From assembly GCA_006954405.1 (NCBI GenBank), contig LVVQ01000001.1:62001-126000 (forward strand): a stretch of DNA of 64,000 bases, given 5' to 3'. Origin of the DNA: Candidatus Methanarcanum hacksteinii. Lineage in GTDB: Archaea > Thermoplasmatota > Thermoplasmata > Methanomassiliicoccales > Methanomethylophilaceae. The notes beneath the pieces were generated by a model. The model saw only the letters and a program-made list of their open reading frames with translations. It was not told the DNA's origin and did no database searches. Positions within the stretch are counted from its first letter, which is position 1, and every line of letters starts with the position of its first letter. This document shows, piece by piece, positions 17,295 through 26,361 of the stretch. The translations under genes and the position numbers were made by a program.

Positions 17295-17830
17295 AACATC
17301 GCCTCCTTCACTATGGATATCGTCCTCATCAACTCCTCTCTGGCGAATTTACGGTATATGCATGCCATCGGATGATAAGTAGGCAGGAAATTCACAACAT
17401 TGCCTCCTATCGTGACCGTTTGTATCTTGTTGACGATATCTGCCATAGGTCCTTCGTATCCGATGATATCACGTATCGCACTCTTCCCAAGTCCGACTAT
17501 CAACGAATGTGATTCCAACTCACTATCGAGGAACGGTCTGCATGCGGACATCTCCTCTTGAGTGGGATCCCTATTATTCGGTGGACGGCATTTCACAGTG
17601 TTCGTTATCATGACCGATTCCCTGTCTATCCCTGCCTTCGCGAATGCGTCATCCAGGATCTTACCCGCCCTTCCGACGAATGGTTTCCCCATAAGGTCCT
17701 CGTTCTCACCAGGGGCCTCGCCTACGAACACCACTCTAGACTCTAAGTTCCCACTGGGAAGTACGATGTTCGTCCTCTCCCTACATAGGGGACAGAGATC
17801 ACAATCCGCCTTCGGTCTGATCATATTCAT
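17291..17830 (-). CDS. Type 4 uracil-DNA glycosylase (Fe-S)
   Basis: Removes uracil from DNA to start base-excision repair. Motif A is GEAPGENEDLMGKPFVGRAG, and the late motif YHPMACIYRK supplies the catalytic His-Pro. Cysteines at C10 and C13 (CDLC) and in the KCRPPNN and ACRPF segments would hold the 4Fe-4S cluster typical of this thermophile/archaeal family. The length of 179 residues is normal. It overlaps pyrE upstream and the HAD gene downstream by four bases each. Confidence 0.93.
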   Translation of the reverse strand: MNMIRPKADCDLCPLCRERTNIVLPSGNLESRVVFVGEAPGENEDLMGKPFVGRAGKILDDAFAKAGIDRESVMITNTVKCRPPNNRDPTQEEMSACRPFLDSELESHSLIVGLGKSAIRDIIGYEGPMADIVNKIQTVTIGGNVVNFLPTYHPMACIYRKFAREELMRTISIVKEAML

Positions 17831-18351
17831 TCCAATAACTCTGATGCTCTGACGAGTGGGAGGAATCTCACACCGATCTCCTTGAGTGCCTCGGCCCCTC
17901 CTGCTTCCCTGTCTATCACAGAGAATATGTCCTCGACGACCGCGCCTGCATCCCTGAGGATGCCGATCGATGTTACGGATGAACCCGCGGATGTTATCAC
18001 ATCCTCGACGACAAGGACCTTCTCTCCAGGATTCAATACGCCTTCGATCATCTTTCCCGTACCGTGATCCTTCTTCTCTTTCCTGACCATGACGTACGGT
18101 ATCCCTGTCTCCAAGGACAATGCTGTAGCGAGAGGTATGGAGCCTAGAACGATCCCGGCGATCCTATCAACTTTGATATCCGTCGTATGTAACTGTTCCG
18201 CCATCGATTCGGCTATCAGCTTCAATACCTTGGGATTCGTACTCGCTTTCTTGATATCGATATAATACTTTGATTTGGCACCTGATGCAAGCGTGAAATC
18301 ACCGAATTGCAACGCGCCACAATCCTTCAATGCATCCACTAGAACGGACAT
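17827..18351 (-). CDS. pyrE: Orotate phosphoribosyltransferase
   Basis: Converts orotate and PRPP to OMP in pyrimidine synthesis. Visible are the N-terminal GALQFGDFTLASGAKSKYYI, the MVRKEKKDHGTG active-site loop and the PRPP-binding VVEDVITSAGSS. The start is placed at ATG 18351, four bases after the carS stop and preceded by GGTGATGAT; an upstream in-frame start at 18378 would overlap carS. It sits between carS and UDG in the operon. Confidence 0.94.
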   Translation of the reverse strand: MSVLVDALKDCGALQFGDFTLASGAKSKYYIDIKKASTNPKVLKLIAESMAEQLHTTDIKVDRIAGIVLGSIPLATALSLETGIPYVMVRKEKKDHGTGKMIEGVLNPGEKVLVVEDVITSAGSSVTSIGILRDAGAVVEDIFSVIDREAGGAEALKEIGVRFLPLVRASELLE

Positions 18352-18355
18352 ATCA

Positions 18356-18940
18356 TCACCATGGTTCATTCTTGACACCGAGTTTGTATCCTATTATGTT
18401 CACGCCTCTGTGTATAACGAATGTTATGATGAGTATGAACACGAACGCCCATATGTGTATCCCTTCGAAGAAGTTGGCGTATATGAAATCGGGATAGAAT
18501 AACGTCGTGAGAAGGAACGCTCCAACGACGAAATCATATTGATCCAAGATAGGTGCCTTCTGCCCCCTCTCCATACCAAGTCTTCTCTTCGTGAATGCTC
18601 CACAGAGGTCTCCGAGCAAAGCACCTGTGGAAAGACAGAACATGATACCTATGTTACTCCAGAATGGTCCGAATCCGAAATAGTTCTCAGGATCGAACGG
18701 ATATGCGATAGCAAGTTGTAACACACCAAGGAGCACACCTGTAAGTATGCCCCATATGAACCCTGCCCATGATTTTCCATCTCCGAAGATCCTTTTCCCT
18801 TTCCATGTCTTTCCAAAATCCATCTTGACCTTCCCCCATCTCTTTCCGATGAGTGCGGCGTTGGAATTCGGAACATAAGCTGGCAGGAATAACCACAATC
18901 CTAGGGCCATCACTGTCAGGACATCCATAATCTCTGTCAT
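18356..18940 (-). CDS. carS: CDP-archaeol synthase
   Basis: Integral membrane CTP transferase that activates digeranylgeranylglyceryl phosphate for polar head-group attachment in archaeal lipids. A 194-residue protein with about four to five hydrophobic helices. Family motifs include YVPNSNAALIGKRWGKVKMD, GKTWKGKRIFGDGKSW, STGALLGDLCGAFTKRRLGM and RGQKAPILDQYDFVVGA. It is the first gene of the carS-pyrE-UDG-HAD operon. The product's CDP-archaeol would be the acceptor lipid for CDP-alcohol phosphotransferases such as that at 58228. Confidence 0.94.
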   Translation of the reverse strand: MTEIMDVLTVMALGLWLFLPAYVPNSNAALIGKRWGKVKMDFGKTWKGKRIFGDGKSWAGFIWGILTGVLLGVLQLAIAYPFDPENYFGFGPFWSNIGIMFCLSTGALLGDLCGAFTKRRLGMERGQKAPILDQYDFVVGAFLLTTLFYPDFIYANFFEGIHIWAFVFILIITFVIHRGVNIIGYKLGVKNEPW

Positions 18941-18958
18941 GAGGTCCGTATCCCGCCT

Positions 18959-18984
18959 GATAGATATTAACTATCTTATCTATC
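18959..18984. promoter_or_regulatory. 8-bp inverted repeat upstream of carS
   Basis: GATAGATA and TATCTATC are separated by ten bases in the divergent carS/arsR intergenic region. The repeat encloses AT-rich sequence (TTAATATC on the minus strand) that may be the carS TATA, so the dyad could be a carS control site. Its significance is unproven. Confidence 0.3.
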
Positions 18985-19008
18985 GGAACGCTAGGGATGT
19001 CGATAAGG

Positions 19009-19050
19009 TTTATATCATTTGAACGGATGTTCAATTGAACAATCATTCAA
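19009..19050 (+). promoter_or_regulatory. arsR promoter with tandem ArsR/SmtB-type operators
   Basis: The TATA box TTTATATC (19009-19016) is followed at once by two dyads: TTGAAC-GGAT-GTTCAA (19019-19034, perfect) and TTGAAC-AATC-ATTCAA (19035-19050, one mismatch). The TGAAC/GTTCA half-sites resemble ArsR/SmtB-family operators. The predicted start (about 19036-19040) falls inside the second dyad, so bound repressor would block initiation. This also shows that the TTG at 19035 is not the translation start. Confidence 0.75.
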
Positions 19051-19058
19051 GTGATAAG

Positions 19059-19418
19059 ATGAAAGACGATGGATGCTGCAGATTTGATGACGCCCACAAC
19101 ATGAGAGAACTCGTTAAGATGATGCCATCAGAATCCGAGTTGTTCGATCTATCCGATCTGTTCAAACTCTTCGGTGATAGCAGTCGTCTGAAGATCCTCT
19201 TCGTTCTCAAGGAAGGCAAGGAGCTCTGCGTGCGTCACATATCAGAATGTTTAGGTATGTCAATGTCCGCAGTGTCCCATCAACTGAAACCTCTGAGGGA
19301 TGCGAAACTTATCAAATCGAGACGCGAAGGCAAAGAGATATACTATTCTCTAGACGACGAACATGTGGATGAACTGATCACGATAGCATCCATACATATA
19401 TCAGAACTGGAAGGATGA
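19059..19418 (+). CDS. ArsR/SmtB-family metal-sensing repressor
   Basis: A 119-residue winged-helix regulator from the ATG at 19059. The core SDLFKLFGDSSRLKILFVL, the recognition helix MSMSAVSHQLKPLRDA and the wing RREGKEIYYSL are typical. The N-terminal CC pair with H (GCCRFDDAH) and the C-terminal helix DEHVDELITIASIH offer Cys and His/Asp ligands for Zn, Cd or Pb, as in CadC/SmtB proteins. It overlaps the P-type ATPase start by ATGA and is preceded by tandem operators, so it probably autoregulates the pair and is released by metal. Confidence 0.92.
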   Translation: MKDDGCCRFDDAHNMRELVKMMPSESELFDLSDLFKLFGDSSRLKILFVLKEGKELCVRHISECLGMSMSAVSHQLKPLRDAKLIKSRREGKEIYYSLDDEHVDELITIASIHISELEG

Positions 19419-21313
19419 AGATGAATTCCGAGAATATTGAACTGATCTTGGGCACGATAGCGCTTGTCGTCTGTCTGATCATGGAACATGTGATGCATAT
19501 AGGCGAGATGCCGATGATCATCGTTTCCATCGTAGGATACATAATCGTGGCGCATAGAGTCGTCATCGAAGCCATCAAGAACATCATCAAAGGGGATCTC
19601 TTCGATGAAGAGACATTGATGACAGTGGCGACGATAGGTGCATTCTTCGTCGGAGGGTATTCCGAAGCTATCGCCGTCATGTTGTTCTTTAGAATGGGTG
19701 AGGAGATCGAGGGATTGGCCGTTGGAAAATCCAGGTCATCGGTAAGATCCCTCATGGACCTTCAGCCCGATACAGCCAATCTTGTGGATGGCGATGATGT
19801 GATCACCGTGGAATCCGATGAACTCGATATCGACGACATCATCTTGGTGAGAGCAGGAGAACGTGTCCCTGCCGATGGTATCGTGATCGACGGAACATCC
19901 TCCATGAATACGATGAGCCTCACAGGCGAATCCATGCCCAGGGATGTGTCTCCTGGGGACAACGTATTGAGCGGTTTCATCAACATGAGCGGTGCGCTCA
20001 GGATCAGAGTGGAGAGGAAGACTCAAGAATCCACAGCATCCAGGATCATGGAGCTCATGGAGGATGCAGAGAGGAACAAATCAAGGAGCGAGAGATTCAT
20101 CACATCATTCTCAAGGGTATACACTCCGATCATCCTTGTGATTGCGTTGATGGTCGCTGTCATACCTCCATTGTTGTTCGGTGGGGAATTGTCGACGTGG
20201 GCATATCGCGCACTCACGATATTGGTCATCTCCTGCCCATGTGCATTGGTGATATCCGTCCCATTGTCATTCTTCTGTGGCATAGGGAAGGCATCATCCG
20301 AAGGCATACTCATCAAGGGAAGCGATTCGATAGAGACGATGTCCAAGACAAGGACTGTCATCATGGATAAGACAGGTACACTCACCAAAGGGATCTTCGC
20401 GATCACCGATGTTCATCCTGAAGGCATAAGCAAGGATGAATTGGTGGAATTGGTCGCAGCGATCGAATCCTTCTCCGACCACCCGATGTCGAGACCGTTC
20501 AGAGAGATGGATGTCGGGGATCATCTCATAACCACTGTCAATGAGGTCTCTGGGATGGGCATCAAGGCCATGATCGATGATGATGTCGTTTGTGTAGGCA
20601 ATGTGAAGATGATGCATGCCAAAGGCATCGATATCATGGACCAGGATGTTCCCGGGATACTGTTGCATGCATCATGTAACGGCGTGTATCTTGGATACAT
20701 AGTACTCGAGGATCAACTCAAAGAGAGTTCGAAAGAAGCTGTTTCCGATCTGAAGCATGATGGTGTGAGAACGGTCATGCTCACAGGGGACAGATTGCAT
20801 GTTGGAAAGATCATCGCAGAAAGACTTGGCATAGACGAGGTGTATGCTGACATGTTGCCTGCCGATAAACTCGATAAGATGGAGGATTACCTTGACCCTA
20901 CTGGGAAGGGTAAGTTGATGTTCGTCGGCGATGGGATGAATGATGCCCCATCGCTTGCGAGATCGGATGTCGGTGTAGCGATGGGCGGTATCGGATCGGA
21001 TGCCGCGATAGAGGCTGCAGATGTCGTGATAATGTCCGACGATCCCTCCAAGATCCCATACGCTATCAATCTCTCCAAGAAGGTCATGAAGACAGTATGG
21101 GTGAACGTCATAGCGGCATTGTTCGTGAAATTCGGATTCGTATTCCTTGCGATGTCCGGACTCGTGACGATGTGGGCAGGTGTGTTCGCTGATGTTGGGA
21201 TCATGATACTGTGTGTACTCAACTCGATACGTATCCTCGGAAGAGGTGCTCTGAAGAACGTGATCAAAGCGGATGTGGAAGAAGAACATACGTGCTGTTG
21301 CGATCACTGCTGA
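19415..21313 (+). CDS. P1B-type heavy-metal-exporting ATPase (Zn/Cd/Pb class)
   Basis: A 632-residue efflux ATPase. It starts directly with transmembrane helices and lacks an N-terminal HMA domain. The actuator motif is SLTGESMP, the membrane CPC motif (SCPCAL, ~residue 273) marks the Zn/Cd/Pb-type subgroup, DKTGTLTKG (~317) is phosphorylated, SDHPMSRPF is the class-specific HP motif, and GDGMNDAP (~504) binds Mg. The extreme C-terminus, HTCCCDHC, is a Cys/His tail likely to bind metal in place of the missing HMA. It is co-transcribed with the ArsR regulator. Confidence 0.95.
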   Translation: MKMNSENIELILGTIALVVCLIMEHVMHIGEMPMIIVSIVGYIIVAHRVVIEAIKNIIKGDLFDEETLMTVATIGAFFVGGYSEAIAVMLFFRMGEEIEGLAVGKSRSSVRSLMDLQPDTANLVDGDDVITVESDELDIDDIILVRAGERVPADGIVIDGTSSMNTMSLTGESMPRDVSPGDNVLSGFINMSGALRIRVERKTQESTASRIMELMEDAERNKSRSERFITSFSRVYTPIILVIALMVAVIPPLLFGGELSTWAYRALTILVISCPCALVISVPLSFFCGIGKASSEGILIKGSDSIETMSKTRTVIMDKTGTLTKGIFAITDVHPEGISKDELVELVAAIESFSDHPMSRPFREMDVGDHLITTVNEVSGMGIKAMIDDDVVCVGNVKMMHAKGIDIMDQDVPGILLHASCNGVYLGYIVLEDQLKESSKEAVSDLKHDGVRTVMLTGDRLHVGKIIAERLGIDEVYADMLPADKLDKMEDYLDPTGKGKLMFVGDGMNDAPSLARSDVGVAMGGIGSDAAIEAADVVIMSDDPSKIPYAINLSKKVMKTVWVNVIAALFVKFGFVFLAMSGLVTMWAGVFADVGIMILCVLNSIRILGRGALKNVIKADVEEEHTCCCDHC

Positions 21314-21322
21314 ATGAGATGA

Positions 21323-23209
21323 TCATTCATTCTCGAAGAATGACCTGATCCTTGGGATAATATCATCATGACCATCGATGTCGAAACCTGGGAGGGCCGG
21401 TACCCTCCTATCCAGGACGACACATACGCCTCTGTCCGTCTCAGACCTTATCAGCCTGCCGCGAGCCTGCCTCATCTTCCTGATCGTGGGAGTCCTGACC
21501 ACATGCTCCCATCCGTTCCCGAATCTGAAATCGGAATAACGTATCAATGACTCCATCTTTACCGTGGGATATGGATATGGTATGCCAACGATGATGGCGA
21601 TCTCAAGATCCTTGTCAGGGAAATCCAATCCCTCGCTTATCCTCCCTCCAGCTACCGCAAACAATACGCTACCTTCGGACGTACGGAAATTGTCCACAGT
21701 GTCCATGAGATCCATCTGCGACATGCTCCTCACTTCCACATACACATCACGCCCGGTCCTCTCGGGCACATCATCGACGATGAAACGATTCATCATCTCG
21801 TACGATGGGAAGAATACTGCGACATTCCTCACGACGGTCTGAACTATGCGCACGACCCAATCTTCAAGGTATGATATCATCTCTGGTTCCCTCGACATAT
21901 CATCATGCCTGGTGGTCACATCCGTCGCACAGAGGGTGAGAAGATTCGCTGGATCGAATGGTGACTTGAAACTACGCATGACTGCATCATCCAGGCCCAA
22001 CTCCTCCGCATATTCCTCAAGCGGTTCCAATGTACCCGACATGTGTATCGATGACCTGCAGGATCTGAAGGGTTCTGCCGCCAGATATGGATCCATGCAA
22101 TATGCCTCGAATGATATCCTGTCCCCGCCATTGATCAGTTTCGCAAAACACTCATCATCGAAATCCATCCATCTGCGGATGAATGAACCCAATGACCTCA
22201 TGTATGACCTAGGGAGTTTTCTCATCTCCTTCTTCTTCGCGACAACGATCTCCCCGAGATCAATCAATGATTTGCATATCGTATCTAATGAGTTCGATGT
22301 TACCATCAGACGTGACATCAACTCCTCCTGTAGGAAATACGGAGGGATCAGGCCATCATCCCCTTTGAGATATTCTTTAGAAGCGACATCAAAGCATACG
22401 CGCATGACATTGGTTATGTCCATTACACGTATGTCCTCGAATACCACAGGATCTCCCCATTCCCCAGCTTCCTTATCTACATAATCCAAAGCACGCTTGG
22501 TGTATTCGGTGGTGATTATATCGCGCAGATAATCAGGAACATTATGCGCCTCATCCACTATGATCACGAGATCGGACATTATCACCTCCATCCATCCGAG
22601 GAATGCCAATCTGGATGCAGGCGAAAGGAGAAACGGATATGGGGCGCATACGACATCCGCGAATGGGATGGCTATCTTACTCATCTCGTATGGGCAAAGA
22701 CCCTTCTCAAGACAGGCCCTTTGGAATGACTCGGGATCGGGAAGATTCGTACGCATCTCAGAGATCAGCACATCGACATCGATATTGCTGATCCTATCGA
22801 AATATGGGCATCCGCCTTCCTTCCCTTTCCTCTTCTTGAACTCCGAACACCATTTGGAAAGTTCATCGGGCGAACCGGATGACAGCTCCGGATCAGAGGA
22901 CATCATAGGGCATGTCGTCGGTGTCCTACCTTGTATGGCCACGCAGAATGTGCTGCGTTTAGCATTGATCATGCGTATCTCTGAGATCACTTGCTTCTGC
23001 TGTGATTTTGTCCTCGTAAGATACAATACCTTGAATTTGTGATATGGTTGATCCTCAAGTACGCCGACCAAAGAACAGATGGTCTTCCCTGTACCGGTGC
23101 CGGACTCTATGACGGCGTTGCGTCTCTCCACAACCGCCTTCCTTATGAACTCGACCAGTTCCTCCTGTTCACCTCTTGGAACATACGGGAAAAGAGACAT
23201 GTCGGCCAT
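21323..23209 (-). CDS. XPD/Rad3-family DNA helicase with Fe-S domain
   Basis: A full-length 628-residue SF2 helicase. Walker A is ESGTGTGKT (~37-45) and motif II is VDEAH (~217). Four cysteines (WCSEF, GGCPYF, RACLE, GLCPYE; about residues 133-178) are positioned to hold the 4Fe-4S cluster. HMSGTLEPLEEY, FFPSYEMM, GGRISEGLDFP and RQARGRLIRSETDRG complete the motifs. It acts 5'-3' on DNA, presumably in repair. It is paralogous to the truncated gene at 1-923. Monocistronic; it ends close to the convergent metal ATPase gene. Confidence 0.93.
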   Translation of the reverse strand: MADMSLFPYVPRGEQEELVEFIRKAVVERRNAVIESGTGTGKTICSLVGVLEDQPYHKFKVLYLTRTKSQQKQVISEIRMINAKRSTFCVAIQGRTPTTCPMMSSDPELSSGSPDELSKWCSEFKKRKGKEGGCPYFDRISNIDVDVLISEMRTNLPDPESFQRACLEKGLCPYEMSKIAIPFADVVCAPYPFLLSPASRLAFLGWMEVIMSDLVIIVDEAHNVPDYLRDIITTEYTKRALDYVDKEAGEWGDPVVFEDIRVMDITNVMRVCFDVASKEYLKGDDGLIPPYFLQEELMSRLMVTSNSLDTICKSLIDLGEIVVAKKKEMRKLPRSYMRSLGSFIRRWMDFDDECFAKLINGGDRISFEAYCMDPYLAAEPFRSCRSSIHMSGTLEPLEEYAEELGLDDAVMRSFKSPFDPANLLTLCATDVTTRHDDMSREPEMISYLEDWVVRIVQTVVRNVAVFFPSYEMMNRFIVDDVPERTGRDVYVEVRSMSQMDLMDTVDNFRTSEGSVLFAVAGGRISEGLDFPDKDLEIAIIVGIPYPYPTVKMESLIRYSDFRFGNGWEHVVRTPTIRKMRQARGRLIRSETDRGVCVVLDRRVPALPGFDIDGHDDIIPRIRSFFENE

Positions 23210-23224
23210 GTTGAGAACTAATAA

Positions 23225-23271
23225 TGATATATTATTTAATAATAAAAGGGGAGGTCACCGAAAGGTGACCT
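23225..23271 (-). promoter_or_regulatory. Terminator hairpin plus AT-rich promoter between the 23298 gene and the XPD gene
   Basis: AGGTCACC/GGTGACCT (23252-23271) form a perfect 8-bp stem with a four-base loop just past the upstream gene's stop. On the minus strand it is followed by CCCCTTTTATTATTAAATAA, which serves both as a T-rich terminator tail and as the TATA region for the helicase whose ATG is 16 bases further on. Confidence 0.6.
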
Positions 23272-23297
23272 GATGATATGACTTCACTATTGTCGAA

Positions 23298-23687
23298 TCA
23301 ATTGGCGCTTCCGCGCTCCCAGATGTCGTCAGGAAGATCATCGTATGTTGTGTCGCGTTCCTCTTCCTCATCCTTCTTCTTGATCAGACCGTCGATCAGA
23401 TCCTGTATCTTCTCTCTCCTGAACAACCAATAATGGATCCTCCACTCCCTACCATCGTAGAGTGTGGTCTCTTCCCTCTCAGTCGTAAGGATGGTAGCAT
23501 CCTCGAGCATGTAGAACGCGTCACGGTCCTCCGGCTCGAGGATGTTATCGATTATCCTGTCCGAATATCCGAAGAAATTCAGGACATGATGGGCCAATTC
23601 ATATGCCGCCTCTTCCTGTATACCTTCGTTATTGGGGCTGTTCTTGATCGCCTGGGTCAATTCCTCTACGGTCACGATGCTCCTCAT
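23298..23687 (-). CDS. Conserved small archaeal protein, function unknown (possibly DUF6015)
   Basis: A 129-residue acidic protein. It begins SIVTVEELTQAIKNSP and has a helical N-terminal half (YELAHHVLNFFGYSD), a central strand-rich part (YMLEDATILTTEREET, EWRIHYWLFRREKI) and a charged C-terminal tail. The TTEREE and YDGREWRIHYW pattern could be a small DNA- or RNA-binding fold, but that is a guess. I recall similar short proteins in Thermoplasmata under DUF6015, without certainty. It lies nine bases after the serA stop, so it is likely the last gene of the serine operon. Confidence 0.75.
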   Translation of the reverse strand: MRSIVTVEELTQAIKNSPNNEGIQEEAAYELAHHVLNFFGYSDRIIDNILEPEDRDAFYMLEDATILTTEREETTLYDGREWRIHYWLFRREKIQDLIDGLIKKKDEEEERDTTYDDLPDDIWERGSAN

Positions 23688-23696
23688 GGTATCACT

Positions 23697-25277
23697 TCAT
23701 AGGGCGATGAACTTAGCTTTCTCAAAACCTGCTGCATCGATGACCTTCTTGGCGACATCGTCCTTGATGTCATGGTCCACAGTGAGGACCATCATCGCGG
23801 TTCCGTTGGGTTCGTTCCTTGCGACGACCATCTGTCCTATGTTCACATCGTTGTCACCGAACGCCTTTCCTACAGCACCGATGACTCCAGGCTGATCCTT
23901 GTAACGTGCAACGAATATGTCGCTCTGGAGAGGCATCTCGAATGTGTATCCGTTCAGCTTGGTGAGACGCGGGACACCTGCGAACACCGTTCCCTTCACG
24001 CATGTGATCTTGCCGTCGGTCCCCTCGAGCTTTATCTCGACCGCATCATAGGTCGATGAATCATCGAGTTTGGATTCCTTGTATGTTATGCCCTTGCTCT
24101 TTGCGATGGAGACTGCATTGATTATGTTAGCCTTCTCTCCGATTATCTTGTTGAGGACACCGATCACTGCGAAGATGCCGATCCTCTTCGTATCCCTCTT
24201 GGATACAGGTCCGCTGTAGATGACCTCCATGTTCTTGACGGGTCCACCTACGAGCTGCTGTGCGATCGTACCGAGATCCTCTGCCAAAGGCAGGAACGGT
24301 GCGAGTTCGGGATCGAGCTTTCCGCGAGGTGCGTTGATAGCGTTGTTGATGACTCCCTCTTTGAGGAATTTAGCAGCTGCTTCAGCCACTTCCACTGCGA
24401 CCCTCTCCTGTGCTTCGACGGTCGATGCACCAAGATGCGGTGTGACGATGAGGTTCTCCAACTCAAGGAGTTTCATCTCCTTCTCATCGAGAGGTTCGTG
24501 CTCCCAGACATCGAATGCCGCACCTTTGATTATCCCGTCCTTGAGTGCTGTGTAGAGATCGTCCTCTACGACGATACCTCCGCGTGCGACATTGACCAAC
24601 ATCGCATTCGGCTTCATCCTCTTGAACTGATCGAGATTGATCATGCCTCTTGTCTCAGGGAGAAGTGGCGTGTGGATGGTCATGATGTCCGAATGCTCGA
24701 TGACATCCTCGAGTGTCGTCAACTTCACCCCTACCTCGTCAGCTACCTCCTTCGGAAGATATGGATCGTAACCGAGGAAATCCATGTTGAAATGCTTGAG
24801 ACGCCTTGCGACCTCGCTTCCGACACGGCCTACTCCGATGATACCTAGGGTCTTGCCGTTGAGCTCGATACCTGTGAATTTGCTTCTCTTCCATTCGCCC
24901 TTGTGCATGGACATGTGTGCCTGAGGTATGTTCCTCGCAAGGGACATAATCATGGCGCATGTATGCTCTGCTGCAGATAGTGTGTTAGCAGCAGGGGTGT
25001 TCATCACAAGGATACCTTTCTCTGTTGCAGCAGGAACATCCACATTATCGACACCGACACCAGCACGGCCGACGACCTTCAGGTTCTTGGCGGCATCGAT
25101 GACCTTGGCTGTGACCTTCGTACCGCTCCTGATGATCAATGCATCGTAGTCTCCGATGATCTTGCATAGGTCTTCCTCAGAAAGACCTGTGTTCACATCA
25201 ACGTTCAATCCTGCATCCTTCAATATCTTGAGTCCGTCCTCAGAGAGCGGATCCGAAACCAATACCTTCATTGTCAT
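23697..25277 (-). CDS. serA: D-3-phosphoglycerate dehydrogenase
   Basis: First step of serine synthesis: NAD-dependent oxidation of 3-phosphoglycerate. The long form (526 residues) has an N-terminal 2-hydroxyacid dehydrogenase domain (VGRAGVGVDNVD, Rossmann LGIIGVGRVGSEVARRL, catalytic HLGAST near residue 280), an intervening allosteric substrate-binding domain (LPLAEDLGTIAQQLVGGPV onward) and a C-terminal ACT domain (DQPGVIGAVGKAFGDNDVNI), suggesting feedback by serine. Its ATG overlaps the aminotransferase stop, matching a joint role in phosphoserine formation. Confidence 0.96.
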   Translation of the reverse strand: MTMKVLVSDPLSEDGLKILKDAGLNVDVNTGLSEEDLCKIIGDYDALIIRSGTKVTAKVIDAAKNLKVVGRAGVGVDNVDVPAATEKGILVMNTPAANTLSAAEHTCAMIMSLARNIPQAHMSMHKGEWKRSKFTGIELNGKTLGIIGVGRVGSEVARRLKHFNMDFLGYDPYLPKEVADEVGVKLTTLEDVIEHSDIMTIHTPLLPETRGMINLDQFKRMKPNAMLVNVARGGIVVEDDLYTALKDGIIKGAAFDVWEHEPLDEKEMKLLELENLIVTPHLGASTVEAQERVAVEVAEAAAKFLKEGVINNAINAPRGKLDPELAPFLPLAEDLGTIAQQLVGGPVKNMEVIYSGPVSKRDTKRIGIFAVIGVLNKIIGEKANIINAVSIAKSKGITYKESKLDDSSTYDAVEIKLEGTDGKITCVKGTVFAGVPRLTKLNGYTFEMPLQSDIFVARYKDQPGVIGAVGKAFGDNDVNIGQMVVARNEPNGTAMMVLTVDHDIKDDVAKKVIDAAGFEKAKFIAL

Positions 25278-26344
25278 TGCATCTCCTCCGATGTCTCATC
25301 CATCGCTGAAAGCAACTCCTTCAGCATGGATGGTGTGATGTCACCCATGTGACCGATCCTGAATGTGGACCCTTTGACCTCCCCATATCCGTTGGAAATC
25401 TCATATCCCTTGGATTTGAGTTTTGAATGGAATGTGTCGAAGTCGAGATCCCCACGGTTCACGACACCGATCGTCTTGGACCTGTACCCTTCCTCAGGGA
25501 ACAATCCGTTGAACTTCTCATCAGCCCACCTCTGTACCATGGATGCCATCTCCTCGTGTCTCTTGTACCTGTGGTCCATCCCTTCCTTGAGGATGTTGTC
25601 CAACTGATAGTCCAATGCATACATGAGCGATACAGGGGGTGTCGTCAATGCGTAGTTGTCATCTGCATTCTTCTTGAGTTTCACGAAATCCGTGTAGAAT
25701 CCTTTGTTCTTGACATTCTTGGATTTCTCGATAATCCTGTCGCTGACAACAGCTATCGCGAGTCCAGGAGGGAGAGCGAGTGCTTTCTGCGTCCCGAATA
25801 TCATCGCATCGGGCTGGAGTTTTGGAAGATCCAAGTCCGCTGCCATCGCGGATGTGACCGCGTCAACGATTATGAGCGCATCCGGGTTCTGTTTCCTGAC
25901 CTCCTCTGCGAGTGCTGTGCTGTTGCTCAATACACCTGTAGAGGATTCGTTGCTCACCCATGTGACCGCTTCTACATCCTTCGTCACTTTGCCTTCAATA
26001 TCCGAGGGCCTCATCGCCTTTCCCCAAGGAACGTGGATCTCGGCCACGTTCTTACCGTTGGCTGTTGCGCATTCGATCAATCTGTTACCGAAAGAACCGT
26101 TCGAAATACCGAGACAGTTGCTCGACACCGCATTCCTGACTGCACCCTCGATCAATACGGTTGCTGAACCTCCGACAAGGAATATGTCGTCGTCCGTCCT
26201 GAGTGCTTTCCTTATCTTCTCTACGATCGCACCGTGAAGGTCCTTGTATTCCTTGCACCTGTGTGTGATCATCGGCTTCGTCATTGCCTGAAGGGTCTCC
26301 TGTGCTACATACACAGGTCCAACGGTGAAGAGTTGTCTACTCAT
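25274..26344 (-). CDS. Class V aminotransferase, probable phosphoserine aminotransferase
   Basis: A 356-residue PLP enzyme of the alanine-glyoxylate/archaeal aspartate aminotransferase group (COG0075). The PLP lysine is in FGTQKALALPPG (~190), ASP-binding DAVTSAMAADLDL precedes it, and GGSATVLIEGAVRN is the cofactor phosphate region. In Methanocaldococcus a broad-specificity class V enzyme performs the phosphoserine step that bacterial SerC does. The translational overlap with serA supports the same role here. The family also covers alanine:glyoxylate activity. A structured intergenic element precedes it. Confidence 0.88.
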   Translation of the reverse strand: MSRQLFTVGPVYVAQETLQAMTKPMITHRCKEYKDLHGAIVEKIRKALRTDDDIFLVGGSATVLIEGAVRNAVSSNCLGISNGSFGNRLIECATANGKNVAEIHVPWGKAMRPSDIEGKVTKDVEAVTWVSNESSTGVLSNSTALAEEVRKQNPDALIIVDAVTSAMAADLDLPKLQPDAMIFGTQKALALPPGLAIAVVSDRIIEKSKNVKNKGFYTDFVKLKKNADDNYALTTPPVSLMYALDYQLDNILKEGMDHRYKRHEEMASMVQRWADEKFNGLFPEEGYRSKTIGVVNRGDLDFDTFHSKLKSKGYEISNGYGEVKGSTFRIGHMGDITPSMLKELLSAMDETSEEMQ

Positions 26345-26361
26345 ATTCTATCCCTGATTTC

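Noticed and set aside
19035..19058. TTG start eight codons upstream for the ArsR regulator
   Set aside because: It lies within the second operator dyad and at the predicted transcription start; the ATG at 19059 fits better.
21846..22484. 212-codon open frame on the plus strand inside the XPD-like helicase
   Set aside because: Antisense to a helicase with all motifs intact; no start signals and no recognisable protein features.
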